A stretch of DNA of 48,436 nt, from positions 1-48,436 of the IMG/VR virus record IMGVR_UViG_3300022200_000073, one strand, 5' to 3'. This DNA comes from a virus. The notes under the pieces are model-generated. The model was not told the origin of the DNA. It saw nothing but the letters and a program-made list of their open reading frames with translations, and did no database searches. The stretch's first letter is position 1; the number at the start of each line of letters is the position of its first letter. Below, in pieces: positions 42,680-48,436 of this stretch. Position numbers and translations under genes: made by a program.

Positions 42680-43029
42680 CATTAACATGGATGGTAGCTA
42701 ATTGGACAACAATAGTTATACCCACTATTGTAGGTCTTGTTGGTTATTTAACCGCAAGAAAAAAGAATAAATTAGATCTAGACTCGAAGGAAACAGGTGT
42801 AGCAGGTGAAAAGTGGAAGTTAGCCATAACAATGTTAGACGACAGTACAAAGAGGTTTAAGGATACAATAGATATGATGGAGGAGGACAATGCCTCTTTA
42901 AGGAGACAAAACTTAGAACTTAAGGACTTAGTTTCAACCCTTACGGATAAAGTGGATAGGTTGACTAGGGAGTTAAAGAAATTAGAGAGGTTAGTAAAAA
43001 TGAGGAGTGATGATGCAACTAATCAATAA
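42670..43029 (+). CDS. Membrane-anchored coiled-coil protein (lysis module)
   Basis: 119 residues: one N-terminal span (WTTIVIPTIVGLVGYLTA) followed by a long coiled coil of about 75 residues (RRQNLELKDLVSTLTDKVDR). It lies directly before the endolysin and overlaps it, so holin or inner-membrane spanin are the best guesses. Confidence 0.65.
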   Translation: MEVALTWMVANWTTIVIPTIVGLVGYLTARKKNKLDLDSKETGVAGEKWKLAITMLDDSTKRFKDTIDMMEEDNASLRRQNLELKDLVSTLTDKVDRLTRELKKLERLVKMRSDDATNQ

Positions 43030-43558
43030 ACTTAAAGATCACCCCAATGCAGACTCCATAACGGTAGATAGGATAGCCCAAGTGCATCCTTTTTTAAGAG
43101 AGGCAGTCTATTGCATTTATCTAGAGATATGCGATAAGGTGTCTTCTAAATACGTCAGGGTTAGGTTTAGTGATATCCTCAGAACACTTAAGCAACAGAA
43201 TGAATTGTATAAGCAAGGCCGTAATGGAGATAAAAGGCCTATTGTAACTTGGGTTACAGGGGGTTATTCCTTTCACAATTATGGTCTAGCAATAGATATT
43301 GTACTTATTAGGGATAATGATAAAAATGGTACCTTTGAAAAAGCCAGTTGGGACACTATATTTGATGGAGACCTTGATGGAATAGCTGACTGGACTGAGG
43401 TAGCCGAGATATTTAAAAAATATGAATGGCAATGGGGTTTGATAAACAGTAAAGGAAAGAGGTACGATCTCCCACACTTCCAAAGAAGTTTTGGGTACAA
43501 GACAACACAACTTAAGAGATTACCAAAAGATAGTGAGGGATATCCCATATTACCATGA
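43013..43558 (+). CDS. Endolysin, M15 peptidase
   Basis: 181 residues from ATG 43013, chosen because GGAG lies five bases before it; an ATG one codon earlier is possible. VRFSDILRT, SFHNYGLAIDI (HxxxxxxD zinc ligands) and DLPHFQ (the last ligand His) are the M15 D-Ala-D-Ala carboxypeptidase / L-Ala-D-Glu peptidase signature. It cuts the stem peptide of peptidoglycan at lysis. Confidence 0.9.
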   Translation: MQLINKLKDHPNADSITVDRIAQVHPFLREAVYCIYLEICDKVSSKYVRVRFSDILRTLKQQNELYKQGRNGDKRPIVTWVTGGYSFHNYGLAIDIVLIRDNDKNGTFEKASWDTIFDGDLDGIADWTEVAEIFKKYEWQWGLINSKGKRYDLPHFQRSFGYKTTQLKRLPKDSEGYPILP

Positions 43559-44169
43559 ACATAAACACAAACAAAACTGACATACTACTGGGATTGCTCA
43601 TAGCTATACTACTATGGCAAATTTTAATGTCAAGTAAACAGGAGGATAGACCACAGACTATAACTATAGAAATACCTGAAAGAAAGGGAGTTATAAGGGA
43701 TACTGTAGAGACCTTTGAAAGGCACACAGTATATCTACCATCTAAGGATCAAACAATAGATGTAGATTCTGAGTGGAAGAAAAAATATGAGGAGGCGTTT
43801 GACTCACTAGAAAAGCAGCAAATTTTTTTAGAGTCAATTAAAATAAACGAATATGAAAAGGTGCTTGTTGATAACGACACGATACAAATTAGGGGCTTTG
43901 CTACAACAAGGGGAAGCTTACTTGATTATAGCGTGGATTGGACAATTAAACCCAACACTGTACCCGTTGATATAGAACCTGAAGTAAGAAGGCCTAGGCT
44001 ACAAGCAGAGTACGGTGCTGGAATATATATAACACCAAATCAGATATATACTCCAATAGAGTTAGGGCTTAGGGAGGGTAAGTATGGTATTGGGGTAAGA
44101 GCACAATATGATGCCCTAACAAACACAATAGGGTTAACACTAAACAAAACATTTACACTTATAAAGTAA
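43555..44169 (+). CDS. Spanin candidate: membrane anchor plus beta domain
   Basis: 204 residues. An N-terminal span (DILLGLLIAILLWQILM), a periplasmic helix around residues 65-100 (EWKKKYEEAFDSLEKQQIFL), and a C-terminal beta domain (about 140-204) with alternating hydrophobic strands and a final Phe-rich strand, like an outer-membrane hairpin. ATGA overlap with the endolysin. A one-protein spanin linking both membranes would fit. Confidence 0.65.
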   Translation: MNINTNKTDILLGLLIAILLWQILMSSKQEDRPQTITIEIPERKGVIRDTVETFERHTVYLPSKDQTIDVDSEWKKKYEEAFDSLEKQQIFLESIKINEYEKVLVDNDTIQIRGFATTRGSLLDYSVDWTIKPNTVPVDIEPEVRRPRLQAEYGAGIYITPNQIYTPIELGLREGKYGIGVRAQYDALTNTIGLTLNKTFTLIK

Positions 44170-44172
44170 GAC

Positions 44173-45207
44173 ATGGGAAGAATTAATGATACAAGTAAGT
44201 ACCCTCTAGATAATACAGTAACCCTAGATGACTATTTTATCGGTTCAGATATCGATGACAACAATAAGACTAAGACTTACTCTATTAGAGGTTTAGTAAA
44301 CTTGGTGTCAAGTCAAGGGGCAACCAGTACATCTCAATTAGTAAATGATGGAGAGAATGGGGCTGACCCTTTTATAACAGCTAATGATGTACCTGCTGCA
44401 GTAACTAGTACATCTCAACTAGTCAATGACGGAGAGAATGGGATTGACCCTTTTATAACAGCTAATGAAGTTACAACCAGTACATCTCAACTAATCAATA
44501 ACGGAGAGAATGGGACTGACCCTTTTATAACAGCTAATGATGTACCTGCTGGAACATCTTTAGCTGTACAAGACGGAGTGGTTATCGATATAACAGGTCT
44601 TACCGTAGATGGTAAACAGGTAAAACAGATACAAAAGTTAGTAACACCTGCAGATTTAGTTAATAATAAATATAGGGTTTTAAATATGTTTCCCCAAGGG
44701 GCAAATCAGTTTGGTGTTAATCCAGTGGTAGTAGATCACTTTAAGGTAAATGTTTCTCCTACAGAAGTATCCAGAATAGCCTTCAGGGTTTTTATAGAAA
44801 CAGGTAATATACGACTAGAAGTAAACAACCCTATTGGGTTAAGCCAAGTTATATTTAACTATACATTAGAAAGTGGAGCAACGGGGGGACTTTCCTTAAA
44901 CACAGGAGGTATTGCTACTCTAGGTGCAGGACTTACAGGGGAGGATGTGATTATATCAAATTTTACATACAGGGACTCAATAACTAATCAAGTGATAAAC
45001 CCCTCTATAGCAAATGTAACCATAGTTGTAGATAATATACCCACTAATGCTGTAGACACTAACTTTACGTCTATTTATGACCTACCAATAGGTTATTCCT
45101 TAACTGGCTCTGACATAGATGCCTACATAAACGTTTACGGGGAGATAGTACACTTCACTGAACTATTTCAAAATTATATAATAACAATTCAGTTTACAGA
45201 ACTATAA
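44173..45207 (+). CDS. Tail fibre 1
   Basis: 344 residues. The N-terminal anchor MGRINDTSKYPLDNTVTLDD is shared with fibre 2. Then three tandem repeats of about 24-27 residues (TSTSQLVNDGENGADPFITA type), and a beta-rich C-terminal part without recognised domain. The anchor probably docks on the tail and the repeats form a shaft. Confidence 0.75.
   Translation: MGRINDTSKYPLDNTVTLDDYFIGSDIDDNNKTKTYSIRGLVNLVSSQGATSTSQLVNDGENGADPFITANDVPAAVTSTSQLVNDGENGIDPFITANEVTTSTSQLINNGENGTDPFITANDVPAGTSLAVQDGVVIDITGLTVDGKQVKQIQKLVTPADLVNNKYRVLNMFPQGANQFGVNPVVVDHFKVNVSPTEVSRIAFRVFIETGNIRLEVNNPIGLSQVIFNYTLESGATGGLSLNTGGIATLGAGLTGEDVIISNFTYRDSITNQVINPSIANVTIVVDNIPTNAVDTNFTSIYDLPIGYSLTGSDIDAYINVYGEIVHFTELFQNYIITIQFTEL
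44326..44550 (+). repeat. Three tandem repeats of 72-81 bp
   Basis: Each begins AGTACATCTCAA and ends near ACAGCTAATGA; copies start near 44328, 44409 and 44481. Units keep the reading frame, so copy number can change without breaking the fibre. Confidence 0.8.
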
Positions 45208-45254
45208 TAGGCCTGATAATAAACTACAAAAAATACTTATAACAAGAAAACAAA

Positions 45255-48170
45255 ATGGGAAGAATTAATAATAGAGTTAAGTACCCTATAGACAACATAG
45301 TTACTTTAGATGATTCAGTTATAGGATCAGATTTTGACCAAAATGGTAAGACTAAGAATTACTCTGTACGGGGTATTATAAGTCTTGCTTTGAGTGAAGG
45401 TAACACAAATATAAGTAATGGTGTGTTATCCGGTAGTGTTTATTGGCTACAAGGTCTAGAGTTTGCATCTACAAAAATAGACTACACGTTTAATAATACA
45501 CTCCTTCAATCTGAGAGCCAATCACCTATTGTGCTTAGTCCAGCAGACTTAACTAACGATAGGGTAGATGTGTTTGCCATAGACGCACAAACTAATAAAG
45601 TTGTTGTGGTGGAGGGTATACCTTCTGCAAACCCACAAGAGCCAACAGTTGACTTTATCTACCAGATAAGGTTATCGTCTGTAACCATACCTGCTAATGC
45701 ATCAGCACCTTTAAATTTAGAGACGGTTCAAATCTACGATGAAAACCTAGGTCAACCATCTGAGTGGGATTCTACCTTTGTACAAAATTCAGGGACTATA
45801 AATGTTAATTATCCAGTAGACCCTTCAAAGGGAACTAAGGGAATATTTTTTGACAACATACCAACAGATAATTTAAACAGTATAACATTTACAAATTCAG
45901 ATATAGTTACCCCTTCAAACATAAACTTTGATTTTAAAACTATTAACTTCCAAGGTATTTTGTATATGTCTCTTCTTGACAATTTGGGGGAGCAAGTTTC
46001 AGCTCCTATAACGATATTAAATAACTCGTTTGGGATAGACTTTTTATCAGGGACTTATAACACAGTGTCTATACCAATAACTTCTTTTGGGACTATATCT
46101 GGGGATATCTATGGATTAAGAATAACAGCTTTACCCTTTAAGGAAGGCTATTCTTTCTTAATAGATAACATTTTATTTCAAAAAGGTATTAACACCCCAA
46201 ATCAAGCTAATGACACCTTCTTAGGTTTAACAGATACCTTTAATGATTACTTTAATAGGGGTTTTGAGATACTTAGGGTAAACAAATCTGCTACAGGTAT
46301 AGAATCTGTAAGGTTACAGGATATACTACCTAATGTTGCTCTATCTGGGGAATATGGTGACCTATTAAACACACCACAAAATACATCAAATTTTACTAAT
46401 GATGGTTCTGACGGAGTTAATCCGTTTATTACAAGCAATGATGTAGATGAATCTAAATGGGAAGTGACTGATGGAACAATAAATAATGTGGGTATTGGTA
46501 ATTTAGTAGTACCAACCGAAGTAGAATGGAATGCCGAACGTCTAAGTTGGGGAACCAACGATGCAGCAGGAGCCTTTGCCTCACCTCTTAAATTAACCAT
46601 GTCGGGCTACCGTGACGGTGGCTTTGGTTTGCTCTTCGGTGCTGGTACCGTCGGCTACTATTGGAGCAGTACGGTTATCAGCTCCAATTCGAGAAACCTC
46701 GAATTCACGAGCCCCAGTGCTAGAACGAGCACAGGCAACCGAGTCTTCGGAAACGCTGTCCGTTTAATATTAAATGGAAGTTTTACACAACAAAATTTTA
46801 ATGATAGTTATTTAGGGCAGATAGTAGTTATTGAAGGTTTAACTTACGGTTATGTATATAATTCCATAACTAGTAGAATTTGGTTGGATAAAAACTTGGG
46901 GGCTACACAAGTAGCAACTAGCAGCACCGATGCAAGCTCTTACGGTGATTTATACCAATGGGGTAGAGGAACAGATGGTCATCAGATAAGAACCTCTGGC
47001 ACAACGACTACATTAAGCACTACAGATGTGCCGGGAAATGGCAACTTTATCTTAGACCCAAATCCACCTTATGACTGGCGTAGCCCTCAAAACGATAACC
47101 TTTGGCAACCAGTACAAAAACTAATAGGTAAAGGGGGTTTAAAAGCGTTTTACGGGGATTTACTTAACTTACCAGACTTAAATTCATTGGCTTATTTAAA
47201 AAGTGGTGATAATACCAGTGAGTTAACTAATAATGGTTCCGACGGAGTTAATCCGTTTATTACTTTAAATGATGTTCCAGAAAGAGGGGAACTTGAAAGA
47301 ATAATAGAGGGAACAAATACGGGTTATGCTTTACTTAATGATGATAGGTTGTACAAAGGGGATATTGGAAATAATGCTATTGACTTAACAAAGGCTATTA
47401 ATGGTAATACAAATGGAGCTACTGGTGATTACAGTATATCCACAGGTTTCAATACTACAGCAAGCGGATTCACCTCTTATTCACAAGGTGGCTATACAAT
47501 AGCATCAGGTAATTACTCTAATGCACAAGGCCTTTATACAACAGCATCAGGTGCCTATTCCCATTCACAAGGTATAAATACTTTTGCAAAAAGTGAAGGA
47601 GAACACGCAGGTGGGAAATATACTACAGATTATACCCCCTCAAATGATAGCACAGATAGACTTGTAAACTATGGTAACGGTACCAACGCATTAAACCTTT
47701 CAGATGCTTGGACACTGTATAAAAACGGGGCACATAAGTTTTTCACAGCAACCTTAGCAAGCATTACAAATGCTGTTAAAGGTTTTGTAATGTTAGATCA
47801 AAATGCAAGACTTAATGTACATAATGGTACACAATGGAATGCTTTAGCTTATGTAGATGAAATACCCAGCCTTGAAATAACACAAGTAGCTATTGAAGCT
47901 GACACTACTTTAGATGAATCAACTTATAGGAACGAAATATTTTTTACTCCCCTAGCACCAATTAGTATAGGTATAGACCATACAACACTACTTGATAAAC
48001 ATGAAACCTTTTTTATAAATGAGAGTAATTTTATTGTAACATTTGTACCTAGTTTAAGTGCTTCTACTAATGTTATAGCGGAAGGTGGTTTAATACTAGG
48101 GGGAAGGAGAACAGCTTATTTATCTAGAAAAGGAAATGAAAATAAAATTTATCTAAATATATCTAACTAA
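45255..48170 (+). CDS. Tail fibre 2 with a DGR-type C-type-lectin segment
   Basis: 971 residues. Same anchor as fibre 1 (MGRINNRVKYPIDNIVTLDD). NDGSDGVNPFIT repeats near residues 380 and 660. A C-type-lectin / FGE-like segment at 419-507: VPTEVEWNAERLSW, ASPLKLTMSGYR, GYYWSSTV and NAVRL. Then at 541-617 a second piece, IWLDKNLGATQVATSSTDAS, DLYQWGRGTDG and YDWRSPQNDNLWQ. In the DGR target proteins I recall, that second piece comes before the first. At 728-795 are YadA-head-like repeats (TASGAYSHSQG). It is probably the receptor-binding protein. Confidence 0.8.
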   Translation: MGRINNRVKYPIDNIVTLDDSVIGSDFDQNGKTKNYSVRGIISLALSEGNTNISNGVLSGSVYWLQGLEFASTKIDYTFNNTLLQSESQSPIVLSPADLTNDRVDVFAIDAQTNKVVVVEGIPSANPQEPTVDFIYQIRLSSVTIPANASAPLNLETVQIYDENLGQPSEWDSTFVQNSGTINVNYPVDPSKGTKGIFFDNIPTDNLNSITFTNSDIVTPSNINFDFKTINFQGILYMSLLDNLGEQVSAPITILNNSFGIDFLSGTYNTVSIPITSFGTISGDIYGLRITALPFKEGYSFLIDNILFQKGINTPNQANDTFLGLTDTFNDYFNRGFEILRVNKSATGIESVRLQDILPNVALSGEYGDLLNTPQNTSNFTNDGSDGVNPFITSNDVDESKWEVTDGTINNVGIGNLVVPTEVEWNAERLSWGTNDAAGAFASPLKLTMSGYRDGGFGLLFGAGTVGYYWSSTVISSNSRNLEFTSPSARTSTGNRVFGNAVRLILNGSFTQQNFNDSYLGQIVVIEGLTYGYVYNSITSRIWLDKNLGATQVATSSTDASSYGDLYQWGRGTDGHQIRTSGTTTTLSTTDVPGNGNFILDPNPPYDWRSPQNDNLWQPVQKLIGKGGLKAFYGDLLNLPDLNSLAYLKSGDNTSELTNNGSDGVNPFITLNDVPERGELERIIEGTNTGYALLNDDRLYKGDIGNNAIDLTKAINGNTNGATGDYSISTGFNTTASGFTSYSQGGYTIASGNYSNAQGLYTTASGAYSHSQGINTFAKSEGEHAGGKYTTDYTPSNDSTDRLVNYGNGTNALNLSDAWTLYKNGAHKFFTATLASITNAVKGFVMLDQNARLNVHNGTQWNALAYVDEIPSLEITQVAIEADTTLDESTYRNEIFFTPLAPISIGIDHTTLLDKHETFFINESNFIVTFVPSLSASTNVIAEGGLILGGRRTAYLSRKGNENKIYLNISN
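46600..46765 (+). other. Putative DGR variable region
   Basis: GC-rich island in an AT-rich gene. Codons are mostly NNC or NNT at surface positions (GGC TAC CGT GAC GGT GGC ...), the trace left by adenine-directed mutagenesis of AAC/AAT codons. Conserved landmarks are TATTGGAGCAGTACGG and the closing GCTGTCCGT. No matching template repeat or reverse transcriptase is present in the window. Confidence 0.65.
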
Positions 48171-48436
48171 TGTTTTTAAGAAGAGCTTATAAATACGGTA
48201 TTATTAATGAAGAGCCTATAAATCTAGCAATTAATTTTAAAATTAGAGTGTTAGCTGACGGAGGTATTTTTGAATCGGGGGAATGTTTAACTAGAACCCT
48301 ACAAGAAATGGATGTGTTAATAACTGACCCGATAGCAATTTTAGCGAATAGCTTTAACAATAGAGTAATAGAGGATAGCGGGAAATTTGAAAGTAAACAA
48401 TGCCTTTTTGAAACACTACAAGAAATAGATATATTA
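48170..48436 (+). CDS. Partial structural protein with internal repeat
   Basis: 89 residues to the window edge. It starts on the last base of fibre 2 (TAATG). Two units VLADGGIFESGECLTRTLQE and VIEDSGKFESKQCLFETLQE are related, a Cys-containing repeat I recall from proteins of Bacteroidota phages and prophages. The gene continues beyond the window. Confidence 0.65.
   Translation, partial: MFLRRAYKYGIINEEPINLAINFKIRVLADGGIFESGECLTRTLQEMDVLITDPIAILANSFNNRVIEDSGKFESKQCLFETLQEIDIL

Noticed and set aside
46600-46765. DGR template repeat within the window
   Set aside because: I looked for near-copies of the TATTGGAGCAGTACGG landmark on both strands and saw none.

Overview
The window is part of the genome of a tailed, lytic-type double-stranded DNA phage of a Bacteroidota host, most likely a marine or freshwater flavobacterium. 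The host call rests on repeated TAnnTTTG -7 promoter boxes (the consensus of the Bacteroidota primary sigma factor), the low GC content, weak ribosome binding sites, and gene families (a MGRIN-type fibre anchor, a small cupin, a Lys/Arg-rich 82-residue protein) that recur in Cellulophaga-type and crAss-like phages. I know of the family resemblances only from memory; no search was run.

Layout. (1) 1-6216, plus strand: one very large virion or polyvalent protein, ended by a two-way terminator. (2) 6.3-25.4 kb, minus strand: a compact nucleic-acid operon with an RNA repair pair (polynucleotide kinase-phosphatase and RNA ligase), PD-(D/E)XK nucleases, a DEDD exonuclease, a metallophosphoesterase, a T7-like family A DNA polymerase, a GroEL chaperonin, class Ia ribonucleotide reductase, a dNMP kinase, a PrimPol-helicase, a replication initiator and an SSB. 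(3) 25.8-29.3 kb, minus strand: an accessory block in which small genes are separated by imperfect palindromes that look like integron attC sites, i.e. a gene-cassette array. (4) 28.1-35.5 kb, minus strand: many small, mostly unknown, early-type genes, including a family of YD-repeat proteins with visibly decayed members. (5) 35.5-38.3 kb: about 2.8 kb without genes, holding several promoters facing both ways, a repeated operator, terminators, a G-quadruplex candidate and two candidate structured RNAs. This is the divergence point between minus-strand early genes and plus-strand late genes. (6) 38.3-48.4 kb, mainly plus strand: serine recombinase, regulators, structural and tail genes, a lysis module (membrane protein, M15 endolysin, spanin candidate) and two related tail fibres. 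The second fibre carries a C-type-lectin-like segment with the composition and motifs of a diversity-generating retroelement (DGR) variable region.

How it works together. Replication proteins copy the genome; RNR and the dNMP kinase supply nucleotides; the kinase and ligase can mend tRNAs cut by host defences; the chaperonin probably folds phage proteins; the late plus-strand genes build the virion, lyse the cell and vary receptor binding.

Most interesting points: the attC-like cassette array in a phage; the DGR-type fibre with its two lectin-fold halves in unusual order and no reverse transcriptase in the window; a GroEL altered at the residues that join its two rings; and the large non-coding hub with paired regulated promoters and candidate structured RNAs.
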